From Thiothrix sp. (GTDB taxonomy: Bacteria; Pseudomonadota; Gammaproteobacteria; Thiotrichales; Thiotrichaceae), in the NCBI RefSeq assembly GCF_028714775.1, contig NZ_JAQTLS010000002.1, positions 242,870 through 306,869 on the forward strand: 64,000 nucleotides of DNA, written 5' to 3'. This document shows, in pieces, positions 1-9,300 of this stretch; within the stretch, counting starts at the first letter, position 1, and each line of letters opens with the position of its first letter. Position numbers and translations under genes: made by a program. Under the pieces are notes generated by a model that saw only the letters and a list, made by a program, of their open reading frames with translations, had not been told where the DNA came from and made no database searches.

Positions 1-994
1 AACCACCATTCTGGCGCACCATCGCTACGTTATTCCCGGCAATGCTTGCCCCGGCATTGTAACTGCCATTAAAGGACATACGGCTTTCCCCACCACCGCT
101 AGCTGTGGTTTGGTAAAGCTGTGGTTGCCCACCCCGGTCGGAAGTAAACACGATGGTATTTGCACCCGCCCATTGCGGCTCGGTATCAATACCCCGGCTG
201 TTGGTGATTTGGCGCATTCCACCGCCATTCGCCCCAACCACAAAAATGTCGTAATCGCCCCGGTTTGCCACGCTCACCGCCAGTGACCGCCCATCTGGCG
301 ACCATGCAGGAGACGTGGTGGATTTGCCCGGATCGGAAACCGCGCGTTTGCCGCCAGAAGCTAAATCTTGCACGTAGACCATCGGACGCCCGGATTCATA
401 CGACACGTAAGCCAATTGACGCCCATCCGGCGACCAGCTTGGTGACATCACGGGCTGGCGGGAAGAGGCAATGGTACGTGGGTTAAAGCCATCCGCATCC
501 GACACGATCAACTGGAAAGTTTGACCACGTGCCGGGCCACTGGCAGAAACATAGGCAATGCGCGTATCGAATGCGCCTTTTACCCCGGTGATTTTTTCAA
601 ACACCAAGTCGGCGGCTTTGTGTGCCATGCGGCGTTGGTTGGGGTGTGCAGGAATACGGAAAGAGCCAACGGGTTGCCCACTGCCTACGTCAATCAGTTG
701 GAAATCCAGCGAACTGGATTGGGTTCCAACCACCGCGTATTGCGCCCCGGCGGCACGTAATGCATCGGGGGACATACCTGCGGCACGGGCTGGGTCGATC
801 AGGGCGAAGCGTCCGCTGCGTTGCAGGTCGGCTTCAATCACTTTTGCCAGTGGCCCGAAAGGGGCAACCACAATGCGAGTTCCATCGGCGGCGGCATCGC
901 TGTCGATGCGGATGTGCAGTTCTTCTGCGGGTGTCACAGTCGGGAGCAACACGCAGGCAGAAAATAGAAGGGTAGCAAGGAGTTTCTTTTTCAT
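1..994 (-). CDS. tolB: TolB, Tol-Pal beta-propeller protein (partial)
   Basis: Periplasmic component of the Tol-Pal system, which binds Pal and TolA and helps the outer membrane constrict at division. The minus-strand frame opens with a Sec signal peptide (MKKKLLATLLFSACVLLP) at 994 and stays open to the window edge, so about 331 codons are visible and the C-terminus lies outside. An N-terminal alpha/beta domain is followed by WD40-like PD40 repeats with SPSWSPDGRQLAYVS and SPAWSPDGRSLAVS, the hallmark of the TolB propeller. It starts 6 bp after the tolA stop, so it is the last visible gene of the ybgC-tolQRAB operon; pal would be expected next. Confidence 0.95.
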   Translation of the reverse strand, partial: MKKKLLATLLFSACVLLPTVTPAEELHIRIDSDAAADGTRIVVAPFGPLAKVIEADLQRSGRFALIDPARAAGMSPDALRAAGAQYAVVGTQSSSLDFQLIDVGSGQPVGSFRIPAHPNQRRMAHKAADLVFEKITGVKGAFDTRIAYVSASGPARGQTFQLIVSDADGFNPRTIASSRQPVMSPSWSPDGRQLAYVSYESGRPMVYVQDLASGGKRAVSDPGKSTTSPAWSPDGRSLAVSVANRGDYDIFVVGANGGGMRQITNSRGIDTEPQWAGANTIVFTSDRGGQPQLYQTTASGGGESRMSFNGSYNAGASIAGNNVAMVRQNGG

Positions 995-999
995 AGCTA

Positions 1000-2187
1000 T
1001 TACTCAAATGTAATTACAAGGGTGATGCCGTACAATTCGTCATATTCCGGTTTTGGAAATTGCTCAGAACGGTGGATGGCGGATTTGAGTGATTCACAGA
1101 ATGCCGGGCTACCGTTGCAATTGAGCGTGAAGCGCCCGATGTTACCGGGTGGGTTTAAGCTCAAGCGAGCAGTGCCGGACATGCCGAAGTGATCGGATGG
1201 TTGGTTCCAATTGCCTTTTACTTTGCGCTTGATGGCGCTTGCCCACGCGGAACGGGCAGAACTTAAGTCACGGGAACTGACGCCACCGCCGCCGTGACCA
1301 CCGCTATTCCCACCAGCCGCAGCGGCGCGGCGGGCTTCTTCTGCGGCTCTGCGTTTGGCTTCAGAGGCTTTCCAACGTTCACGGTCAGCCGCCAGTTCGC
1401 GGTCAGCGGCCTCTGCCGCACGGCGCTTGTCTTCAGCGGCTTGTTCGCGGGCAATGGCTTCAGATTTTTCCTTAGCATCGGCTTCCGCTTCGGCTTTGCG
1501 TTTGGCTTCGGCGCGGGCTTCTGCCAGCAGTTCGGATTTTGCTTTGGCGTCGGCTTCCGCTGCGGCTTTTTTCCGGGCTTCGGCTTTGGCGTCAGCGAGG
1601 GCTTCTGATTTTGCTTTGGCTTGTGCTTCGGCGGCTTTTTCCCGGCGTTTTTCTGCTGCTGCGGCTTCGCGGCGGGCTTCGGCTTTGGCGTCAGCAGCGC
1701 GGGCGGCGGCGGTCGCTTCGGCTTTACGTTCGGCTTCAGCTTTGGCGCGTTTATCCGCAGCGGCTTGTTCGCGTGCGCTTTCCTTTGCGGCTTCCCGTGC
1801 ATTGTCGCGTGCGGCTTGTGCTGCTTCGGCTTTGCTTTCCGCTAAGGCTTGGCGTTTGGCTTCTGCTGCGGCTTGCTGGCGGGCTTTTTCCGCTGCCAGC
1901 GCTTGGGTGTCTTCCTGCTGCTTGCTTTCTTCAACAGGCGGCGGGGTATTCGCTTGCGTATCGTTGGCGTTGGTTTGCGGTTCCGCAGCACCTTGGGCGG
2001 GCTTGTCGTCGGCCCGTTCCGATGGGGTGCTTAGGTCTTCGGCGGTAATCACTTGTACTGGGGTAGCAGCTTCCGGTTCCGGTTTTTGGGAAAACTTGAA
2101 GCTCAGCACCAGCAGCAAAATGACCACAATGTGGAGAACCAGTGCCCAGAACAGTGCTTTCGGATTTTTCAGTAGCTCTTTAAACAT
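1000..2187 (-). CDS. tolA: TolA, trans-envelope energy transducer
   Basis: Inner-membrane protein that spans the periplasm and couples the TolQR proton-driven motor to TolB/Pal. At 395 aa it is of usual length. One N-terminal membrane helix (about residues 12-33) is followed by a very long Ala/Lys/Glu-rich helix (about 85-290) built from near-repeats such as AKAKSEALADAKAEARKKAA, then a Gly-rich hinge (GGNSGGHGGGG) and the C-terminal globular domain with two Cys (FTLNCNGSPAFCESL), as in TolA domain III. It lies 24 bp downstream of tolR. Its repetitive coding sequence opens long spurious frames on the other strand. Confidence 0.95.
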   Translation of the reverse strand: MFKELLKNPKALFWALVLHIVVILLLVLSFKFSQKPEPEAATPVQVITAEDLSTPSERADDKPAQGAAEPQTNANDTQANTPPPVEESKQQEDTQALAAEKARQQAAAEAKRQALAESKAEAAQAARDNAREAAKESAREQAAADKRAKAEAERKAEATAAARAADAKAEARREAAAAEKRREKAAEAQAKAKSEALADAKAEARKKAAAEADAKAKSELLAEARAEAKRKAEAEADAKEKSEAIAREQAAEDKRRAAEAADRELAADRERWKASEAKRRAAEEARRAAAAGGNSGGHGGGGVSSRDLSSARSAWASAIKRKVKGNWNQPSDHFGMSGTARLSLNPPGNIGRFTLNCNGSPAFCESLKSAIHRSEQFPKPEYDELYGITLVITFE

Positions 2188-2211
2188 GGGTTAATCCACT
2201 CATTATCGCCA

Positions 2212-2640
2212 TTACGGTTTGTCTGGTGCGCTTGGGTCAGCCATCAGGCCGATCTTTTTCGCCCCTGCCTGTTGTGCCGCGACCATCGCGTTCATCAGGT
2301 AACGGTATTCCACGGTGCTGTCTGCCCGGATGTAAACGGGGCGTTCGGCTTTGGGGTCTAGTTCTTGGGTGACATAGCGTTGCAGGCCAGTTGCGTCAAC
2401 CTCATCACCGTTGTCCAACAGGAATGTCCCAGCTTTGTCCACGCCGATTTGTAAAGGTTCCAACTGATTGTCGGCGTGTAAGGCATCGGCTTGCGCATCG
2501 GGGGCATCCACATTCACCCCGGTCTGCATCATCGGCGCTGTCACCATGAAAATGACCAGCAACACCAGCATCACGTCGATGTAAGGCACGACGTTCATCT
2601 GTGACATGGAACGGCGCTTGCGGCGGCAAGTGGTACTCAT
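2212..2640 (-). CDS. tolR: TolR, ExbD-family motor subunit
   Basis: Partner of TolQ in the proton channel that energises TolA. The 142 aa protein has a short cytoplasmic start, one membrane helix (about 18-38) containing the conserved Asp of the family (MNVVPYIDVMLVLLVIFMV), and a periplasmic domain ending in the usual VRADSTVEYRYLM-type ExbD fold (here PVYIRADSTVEYRYLMNAM). Its start overlaps the tolQ stop by 4 bp, indicating translational coupling. Confidence 0.95.
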   Translation of the reverse strand: MSTTCRRKRRSMSQMNVVPYIDVMLVLLVIFMVTAPMMQTGVNVDAPDAQADALHADNQLEPLQIGVDKAGTFLLDNGDEVDATGLQRYVTQELDPKAERPVYIRADSTVEYRYLMNAMVAAQQAGAKKIGLMADPSAPDKP

Positions 2641-3323
2641 GCCGGTTTCCTCTGCGCGGCGGCGTGGCGCTCCAACAGCGCGGTGAATTCTTCGCGGAAG
2701 TTGTCGTAACTGACCACCATGCGGTCAATCTTGTCGCTGAAACGGTTATAGGCAATAACCGCTGGAATCGCTGCAAACAAACCAATTGCGGTGGCGATCA
2801 ATGCTTCTGCAATGCCGGGGGCAACCACGCCCAAGGTAGCTTGCTGCATTTGCCCAAGGGAAATAAAGGAGTTCATGATCCCCCATACCGTGCCAAACAG
2901 ACCCACGTAAGGGCTGGTGGAACCGACAGTTGCCAGAAACGCCAAGTTTTGTTCCAACTCATCCACTTCTTTGGAAGCAGCAACCCGCATCGCCCGCTGC
3001 ACGGAATCCGTCACCGACAAGCGTGCGGTGGGGTCGGTGGCAATCGCGCGTTTGTATTCGTGGAAGCCGTCGTAAAAGATGCGCTCCAAACCTGTGCGGT
3101 TGGTCGTTTGGGATAATTCTTCGTACAGGGAATTCAGTGAAACACCGCTCCAGAAGCGTTCTTCAAAGCGGGTAACGTTGCTTTGGGTGGAACTGATCTT
3201 GCTGGATTTCGCCACAATGAGTGCCCACGATAGCAACGACGCCATCATCAGCATCAGCATGACAATTTTAACGACCAGACTGGCGTCGGTAATCAGTTTC
3301 AAAATGGATAAATCGGTAGTCAC
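2637..3323 (-). CDS. tolQ: TolQ, ExbB/MotA-family motor subunit
   Basis: Inner-membrane channel subunit of the Tol motor. The 228 aa protein shows three membrane helices (about 16-38, 130-155 and 168-192), with the conserved family stretches VGLFGTVWGIMNSF and GVVAPGIAEALIATAIGLF that line the proton path. The start lies immediately beside the ybgC stop and its end overlaps tolR by 4 bp, so ybgC, tolQ and tolR are read as one translationally coupled unit. Confidence 0.96.
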   Translation of the reverse strand: MTTDLSILKLITDASLVVKIVMLMLMMASLLSWALIVAKSSKISSTQSNVTRFEERFWSGVSLNSLYEELSQTTNRTGLERIFYDGFHEYKRAIATDPTARLSVTDSVQRAMRVAASKEVDELEQNLAFLATVGSTSPYVGLFGTVWGIMNSFISLGQMQQATLGVVAPGIAEALIATAIGLFAAIPAVIAYNRFSDKIDRMVVSYDNFREEFTALLERHAAAQRKPA

Positions 3324-3728
3324 TTAAATCAATTCCCTTATGTCTGAAGGTATCGGCGTAGGACGCCATGCACGGTTCTCAACGCACACCACTTTGACTT
3401 CGCCGCTGGTCAACAGTTCACGGTTGCCGTTGTTATCTTGCCGCCAGATGGTTTGCTTAAACGTAATGCTGGCTTTTCCGACGTTATTTATAGCAGTTTT
3501 GACAAAAAGTTGCTCATTAAAACGGGCAGGTTTTCGGTAAGCAATGTCCAATGAACCGACAACGAAAACAATGCCTTGCGCTGCTAGCGTGTCCTGCTCA
3601 AAGCCTAAATGACGCAACCATTCAGTACGGGCGCGTTCCATAAACCGCAAATAATTCGCGTGATAAACGACGCCACCTGCGTCCGTGTCTTCGTAATAGA
3701 CCCGCACGGGTAGCTCGAATTCATTCAA
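3324..3728 (-). CDS. ybgC: YbgC, Tol-Pal-associated acyl-CoA thioesterase
   Basis: Hot-dog-fold thioesterase encoded with the Tol system and linked to phospholipid/acyl-CoA metabolism. The motif [19 protein letters not shown], with the catalytic Asp, sits near the N-terminus. I place the start at a TTG at 3728, which gives 134 aa, the same length as the E. coli protein; it overlaps the ruvB stop by 8 bp. An upstream in-frame start at 3785 would add 19 residues translated from inside ruvB and not seen in the family. Confidence 0.88.
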   Translation of the reverse strand: MNEFELPVRVYYEDTDAGGVVYHANYLRFMERARTEWLRHLGFEQDTLAAQGIVFVVGSLDIAYRKPARFNEQLFVKTAINNVGKASITFKQTIWRQDNNGNRELLTSGEVKVVCVENRAWRPTPIPSDIRELI

Positions 3729-4779
3729 ACAGGTCAAAACTTGAACCTTCTTTACTGTTAGTGTTGTCCAGATGCGCCGGAACATTCAGCCCAAAATGTT
3801 GCCATGCCCGCCGGGTAGCCACCCGCCCGCGTGGTGTGCGCATCAAGTAGCCCTGCTGGATGAGGAAAGGTTCCAGCACATCTTCAATCGTACCGCGTTC
3901 TTCACCAATGGCTGCCGCAAGGCTATCAACCCCGACCGGGCCACCGTCGAATTTTTCCATTACCGCCAGCAGTAAGCGCCTGTCCATGTGGTCGAAACCT
4001 TGCCCATCCACATTCAGCATATTCAAGGCGCGGTCGGCGATTTCCGGGGTAATCAGCCCATCGTGTTTCACTTGCGCGTAATCCCGCACCCGGCGCAACA
4101 GGCGGTTGGCAATCCGGGGTGTGCCGCGTGAGCGCCGCGCAATTTCATACGCGCCACCCTCATCTACTTTCGCCCCGACGATGCCTCCAGCACGGCGCAC
4201 GATGTAGGCCAAATCTTCCACATTGTAAAATTCCAGCCGCTGCACAATGCCGAAACGGTCGCGCAAGGGCGAAGTCAGCAATCCCGCCCGCGTGGTTGCC
4301 CCAACCAGTGTGAACGGCGGCAAATCCAGCTTGATGGAACGCGCCGCTGGGCCATCGCCGATCATGATGTCGAGCTGGAAATCTTCCAAAGCCGGGTAGA
4401 GAATTTCTTCGACTACCGGACTCAGACGGTGGATTTCATCAATAAATAATACATCATGTGCTTCGAGATTGGTTAATAACGCCGCAAGATCACCTGCCTT
4501 TTCCAGCACTGGCCCCGATGTTTGGCGTAAATTTGCCCCCATTTCATGGGCAATGATATGCGAAAGTGTGGTTTTGCCCAAGCCCGGCGGGCCAAAAATT
4601 AATACATGGTCGAGCGCTTCCTTACGCTGGCGGGCAGCACCAATGAAAATTTCCATTTGTTCGCGCACCACGGGTTGTCCGATGTAATCCTGCAAGCGGC
4701 GCGGGCGGATGTGTTCATCGGCGTGGTCTTCCTCACGGCTAGCGTGGGGGGAAAGGGTGCGGGTGGGTTGCTTTTCCAT
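3721..4779 (-). CDS. ruvB: RuvB, Holliday junction branch-migration helicase
   Basis: AAA+ hexameric motor that, with RuvA, moves Holliday junctions during recombinational repair. The 352 aa protein has Walker A GPPGLGKT (63-70), Walker B FIDEIHRL, sensor GATTRAG and the C-terminal winged helix ([16 protein letters not shown]). It opens the operon that continues into ybgC-tolQRAB. The usual partners ruvC and ruvA are not upstream; that place is occupied by the divergent AbiE pair, so ruvA must lie elsewhere. Confidence 0.96.
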   Translation of the reverse strand: MEKQPTRTLSPHASREEDHADEHIRPRRLQDYIGQPVVREQMEIFIGAARQRKEALDHVLIFGPPGLGKTTLSHIIAHEMGANLRQTSGPVLEKAGDLAALLTNLEAHDVLFIDEIHRLSPVVEEILYPALEDFQLDIMIGDGPAARSIKLDLPPFTLVGATTRAGLLTSPLRDRFGIVQRLEFYNVEDLAYIVRRAGGIVGAKVDEGGAYEIARRSRGTPRIANRLLRRVRDYAQVKHDGLITPEIADRALNMLNVDGQGFDHMDRRLLLAVMEKFDGGPVGVDSLAAAIGEERGTIEDVLEPFLIQQGYLMRTPRGRVATRRAWQHFGLNVPAHLDNTNSKEGSSFDLFE

Positions 4780-4873
4780 TGTTTGGTTTCATGTCATTGA
4801 TTATGCGGTATTCTAACGGGTTGGTGTGGGTTGCACTAGATCACATCAATTGCTTGCTGATCAAACTGAATCA

Positions 4874-4914
4874 GGTCTACACTAAGTTACACTATTTGTT
4901 ATTTGATGTAGACC
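4874..4914 (+). promoter_or_regulatory. Inverted repeat in AbiE promoter, probable AbiEi operator
   Basis: The arms GGTCTACA (4874-4881) and TGTAGACC (4907-4914) are perfect reverse complements around a 25 bp spacer, ending 9 bp before the abiEi start codon. A possible -35 TTGCTG (4854) and -10 TACACT (4878) overlap the left arm. AbiEi antitoxins are known to repress their own promoter by binding inverted repeats, so this is the likely operator; binding is inference. Confidence 0.55.
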
Positions 4915-4923
4915 TATTCCACC

Positions 4924-5472
4924 ATGCAACCGAGCAAACAGCTTCTCAATACATTAAAAGCACTCGCTGATGCAGAGCATTTTCTGTTTACGTTAGATGA
5001 TTTGCGAGGTGTTTTGCCGGAACAAACCTTGACTGCGTTCAGGGCGATGTTGGCGCGTATCGAACAAACGGGCTTGCTTAAGCGGGTTTGTCGGGGCTTA
5101 TACTTTTACCCGGAAGTCCATCCCGCCGATGGTTTGCTGTTATACCATGTGGCTGCCCGCCTGCGTGCCGATGAATTCAATTACATCAGCTTGGAATCTG
5201 CACTGAGTGATGCGGGTGTTATTTCCCAGATTCCCCTGAGTTGGGTCACAATCATGTCATCCGGGCGCAGCCATATTGTGGATTGTGGGCGGTACGGCAA
5301 GATTGAATTTATTCATACTAAAAAACAGCCAAGTGATCTGCTTGGGCAACTTGGCTATGACTCACGTTGCCATTTATGGCGGGCGTCGGTTGCCTTGGCG
5401 CTCAAGGATATGCAACAAACTCGCCGTGACACTACCTTGATTGATTGGGATACTGCTCATGAACTTGTTTGA
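4924..5472 (+). CDS. AbiEi-type antitoxin, transcriptional repressor
   Basis: Antitoxin half of a type IV AbiE toxin-antitoxin/abortive-infection module. The 182 aa protein starts with a winged-helix domain (about 5-60: LFTLDDLRGVLPEQTLTAFRA) and continues into the C-terminal antitoxin domain typical of AbiEi (YISLESALSDAGVISQ). It is followed by, and overlaps, the nucleotidyltransferase toxin gene, the standard order. An inverted repeat just upstream suggests autorepression. The pair sits between the divergent ruvB and hrpA genes, where gammaproteobacteria often carry ruvC/ruvA, and looks like an insertion into a core locus. Confidence 0.85.
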   Translation: MQPSKQLLNTLKALADAEHFLFTLDDLRGVLPEQTLTAFRAMLARIEQTGLLKRVCRGLYFYPEVHPADGLLLYHVAARLRADEFNYISLESALSDAGVISQIPLSWVTIMSSGRSHIVDCGRYGKIEFIHTKKQPSDLLGQLGYDSRCHLWRASVALALKDMQQTRRDTTLIDWDTAHELV

Positions 5473-6358
5473 CCAACTGGTATCCCAAGCCCTCAAAAGC
5501 CAAGGTGAACTCGCCCCTTTACGTATCGTGGTGGAAAAGGAATTGTTGCACCACGATATTTTGCGGGAAATGTCAGCGGCGGGTCTGCTCAATCAACTGA
5601 CGTTTATCGGTGGCACTTGCCTGCGTGCCTGTTATGGCTCCAACCGTTTGAGCGAAGACCTTGACTTTACGGGTGGGGCAGGCTTTCAGCGTGAAACCTT
5701 GCAGCAGCTTGGAAAGGTGTTGGTCGGATGCTTGCAAATAAAATACGGCCTAGCGGTTGAGGTCAGCGAACCGCGTCGGGAATCCGGCAATGTGGATACG
5801 TGGAAACTGAAACTGATTACTCACCCGGAACAAAAAAATCTGCCAGCGCAGCGGATCAATATCGACATCTGTGCCATCCCCAGTTACGACAAACGCCCGA
5901 TGGTCATTCGCAACCATTACGGGGTGGATATGGGGACATCTGGCCTAATCCTGCAAGCAGAAAGTCGTGAGGAAATTTTTGCCGACAAACTGGTGGCTTT
6001 CGCGCTTCGCCCAAATCGGATCAAAAACCGTGACTTGTGGGACATTGGTTGGCTCAAACAGCAGGGTACCGTCGTACCGTTGGCATTGCTTGCCAAAAAG
6101 GTGGCAGACCATGGCTACATACCCGAAAACTTTATGCCATTAATGGCGCAGCGTTCACAACAGTTACGCGCTGACCCCGCAGTTAAAGCAGGCTTTATAC
6201 AGGAAATGCGCCGCTTCTTACCCCCGGATGTAGTGGTTCGTACCGTAGAAGCACCTGCATTTTGGGATTATTTGGCAGGTGCGGTACAGGAAGAATGTGC
6301 GCGGGTGTTGGGCTTTTTGGCAGCGGGAGGGGAGGCCACCCCGGCATTCAGGATGTAG
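5459..6358 (+). CDS. AbiEii-type nucleotidyltransferase toxin
   Basis: Toxin of the AbiE pair, a DNA polymerase beta-like nucleotidyltransferase. Residues about 45-75 carry the family signature GGTCLRACYGSNRLSEDLDF with the metal-binding Asp pair; further on, DKLVAFALRPNRIKNRDLWD matches the conserved Lys/Asp motif of this family. I choose ATG 5459 (299 aa), which overlaps the antitoxin gene by 14 bp; an earlier start at 5441 is possible. The stop lies 2 bp before the end of the convergent hrpA gene. Confidence 0.87.
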   Translation: MNLFDQLVSQALKSQGELAPLRIVVEKELLHHDILREMSAAGLLNQLTFIGGTCLRACYGSNRLSEDLDFTGGAGFQRETLQQLGKVLVGCLQIKYGLAVEVSEPRRESGNVDTWKLKLITHPEQKNLPAQRINIDICAIPSYDKRPMVIRNHYGVDMGTSGLILQAESREEIFADKLVAFALRPNRIKNRDLWDIGWLKQQGTVVPLALLAKKVADHGYIPENFMPLMAQRSQQLRADPAVKAGFIQEMRRFLPPDVVVRTVEAPAFWDYLAGAVQEECARVLGFLAAGGEATPAFRM

Positions 6359-6360
6359 GA

Positions 6361-9300
6361 TTAGCTGCATTCCCGCCACGCCGCTTCCAGCCGCTTTGCC
6401 GAAGTCGGTTTGGCAGTCCCCAATTCCTGCGCAAACAGTGAAATGCGGAATTCTTCCAGCATCCAACGGTATTCATGCAGTTTTTCGTTGGTTTTGCCTT
6501 GTTGCTGCTTGGCCTTCCATTGATCCCAGAAAGGTTGAACTTGTACCCGCAAGGCGCGGTCTTTGGTCGGGTTTTCCGCCAATTTCTGCAAACGCCGTTG
6601 GATGCCCTTGAAGTAGCGGGGAAAGTGGCGTAATTCGTCCGGGGATATATTTTCCAAAAAACCGACGTACACCAGATGGTTGGTTTGGTCGCTGATGTCG
6701 TTCATGGCTTCCAACCACGTCGGTTGCACTTTGCCTTTCAACTGCTTGCGGATGTCGTGGTATTGCGCCAAAGTCGGGGCAAGTAACCGCGCCGTTTCTT
6801 GTGCTTGGGCAAAAAGCTGTTTGCGGCATTCGCCCAGCGCGTGTTGGAAGCTGTCCTGCTTGCGGATGGTGAGGTAATCGGCAAACGCTTGGCGGAACAC
6901 GTAGCGGGTGATGCTTTCCTTGAGTTCTTCGCACTTGCCGGTGGCGGCGTATTGCAGGCACATCGCCGCCATTGACGGCAGGTGTTTGGGGATGTCTCGC
7001 ACTTCCGCTGGTAACGCTAGCCAATACAGGCGCAACACGCCTTGCCAGTGGTGTGCGCTTGCATCCGCTTCATTATCGAACAAACGGATTGCCACGCTGT
7101 TGACCTGATCCACCAGCGCAGGCCATGTGCGTAATTTCATCCCGCCCGTTTTCAGCCAATGGTTGTCGGGTAAATCGCCGAAATCCCATGCGGTAATCCC
7201 GGTGCGTTCAATCGACTGGACAGGTTGCGCCGCCAATTGGTGCTGGGTCTGTTGGCGCACTTTGCCTTTCAGCGTGTCCAAATCGCGCCCCGCTTTGATC
7301 ACTTTGCCGCTGTCATCGGCGACTTCAAAACGCATCTGTAAGTGGGGTGGTAAAGCCAACTCTGCCCAAGCTTCTGGCGCAATGTGGTTGCCGGTCATGC
7401 GCAATAACTGCTTTTCCACCGCTGCTTGTAACGGCACGTCATCACTGGGTTGGATGGATTCCATGCAAGCACGCGCGTAATCCGGCGCGGGCACAAACTG
7501 TTTGCGCACTTGTTTGGGCAGGCCACGGATCAGCGCGGTAATTTTTTCTTCCAGCATCCCCGGCACAAGGTATTCAAAGCGCGTCGGGGCAAGCTGGTTT
7601 ATGCCCAGTAGCGGCACGCGCACGGTTACGCCGTCATCTTCTGCCTTTGGGTCAAAATGGTAGCGCAAGGGCAAAATCATTCCCTGTACCTGCAACGTGT
7701 CGGGGAATTGCCCGCTACGTTCGTGCCCCGCTTCGCGTTGCATCAAGTAATCGCGGCTCAAAAACAGCAGGTTGGGATTTTTGTGTTCCGCCTGCTTGCG
7801 CCAACGCTCAAATGAATGCCCGTTAACCACATGCGCGGGGATCAGGGGTTCGTAAAACGCAGTCAGGCGTTGTTCGTCAGCCAAAATATCGCGGCGGCGG
7901 CCTTTGGCCTCCAGCACTTCCACTTCGCTGATCAGGTCGGCATTGTGGCGGAAAAATGGCGCGGAGGTGCGGTATTCGCCGTACACCAGCGCATGGCGGA
8001 TAAAGATTTCGCGGCACGTTGGCGGGTCAATGCGCCCGTAACTGACCTTGCGTTTGGGCGTAATAGTAATGCCGAACAGCGCGGTGCGTTCAAACGCGGC
8101 GACTTGCGCGGCATTTTGTTCCCAATGCGGCTCGGTGTAATGGCGGCGCAATAAATGGTCGGCGAGTTTTTCCACCCACTCCGGCTGGATTTTGCCGACT
8201 ACACGAGCGTACAGGCGCGATGTTTCCACCACTTCCGCTGCCATTAGCCATTGCGGGGCTTTTTTCTTTAAGCCAGAGGCGGGGAAAATGTGGAATTTGC
8301 GTCCGCCAGCACCTAAATATTCACGTTCCTCGTCTTTCTGTCCGATATTACTGAGCAAACCGCTGAGTAAACTGAGGTGAATGGTGTCGTAGTTAGGCGG
8401 CGTTTCCTCGTTGTTTTCCTTTTTCTCATGCACCGTGCCGCCCATTTCTAACACCATTTGGTGCAATTGGGTGTGGATGTCATGCCATTCTTGCAGGCGC
8501 ACGAATGAGAGGAATTCCTTCTTGCACAACTCGCGGAATTTACGTTGACTCAGGTGACGGCGTTGCTCGTGGAAATAGTCCCACAGTTTCAAAAAGCTCA
8601 GGAAATCGGAGGTTTCGTCTTTGAAACGGCTGTGTTTTTCATCGGCGGCTTGTTGCTTTTCCAGCGGGCGTTCACGCGGGTCTTGTAAGGTCAAGGCGCT
8701 GACGATGATCAGCACTTCGCGCAATACACCGTTGTCGTGCGCTGCCAGCAACATGCGCCCGTAACGCGGGTCGAGCGGCAATTTCGCCAATTGATGCCCG
8801 ATGGCGGTGACGTTGTAATCATCATTCACCGCACCCAATTCATACAGCAGCTTGTAACCGTCGCGGATCAGGCGCGTATCGGGCGGCTCGACGAACGGGA
8901 AATCTTCCACATCCGCCACCCTCATGGTCGCCAATTGCAGGATGACTGCCGCCAGATTGGTGCGCAGGATTTCCGGCTCAGTAAATAACGCCCGTTTGTT
9001 GTAATCGTCCTCCGCGTACAAGCGGATCGCAATGCCATTGCTGACCCGTCCGCAGCGCCCGGAACGTTGGTTGGCGGAAGCCTGCGATACTTTTTCAATC
9101 GGTAGCCGTTGCACCCCTGCCCGCCACGAATAGCGTGAAATCCGCGCATAGCCGCTATCCACCACGTATTTGATGCCGGGAACTGTCAGTGAGGTTTCCG
9201 CCACGTTGGTTGCCAACACAATGCGTTGTCGCCCGTGTGGCTCGAAAATGCGGTGCTGTTCTTCCGCCGATAATCGCGCATACAGCGGTAGGATTTCTGT

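Noticed and set aside
1355..2194. Long plus-strand open frames opposite tolA
   Set aside because: They are shadows of the Ala/Lys/Glu repeats of tolA; their Ala/Ser- and Leu/Arg-rich products have no domain logic.
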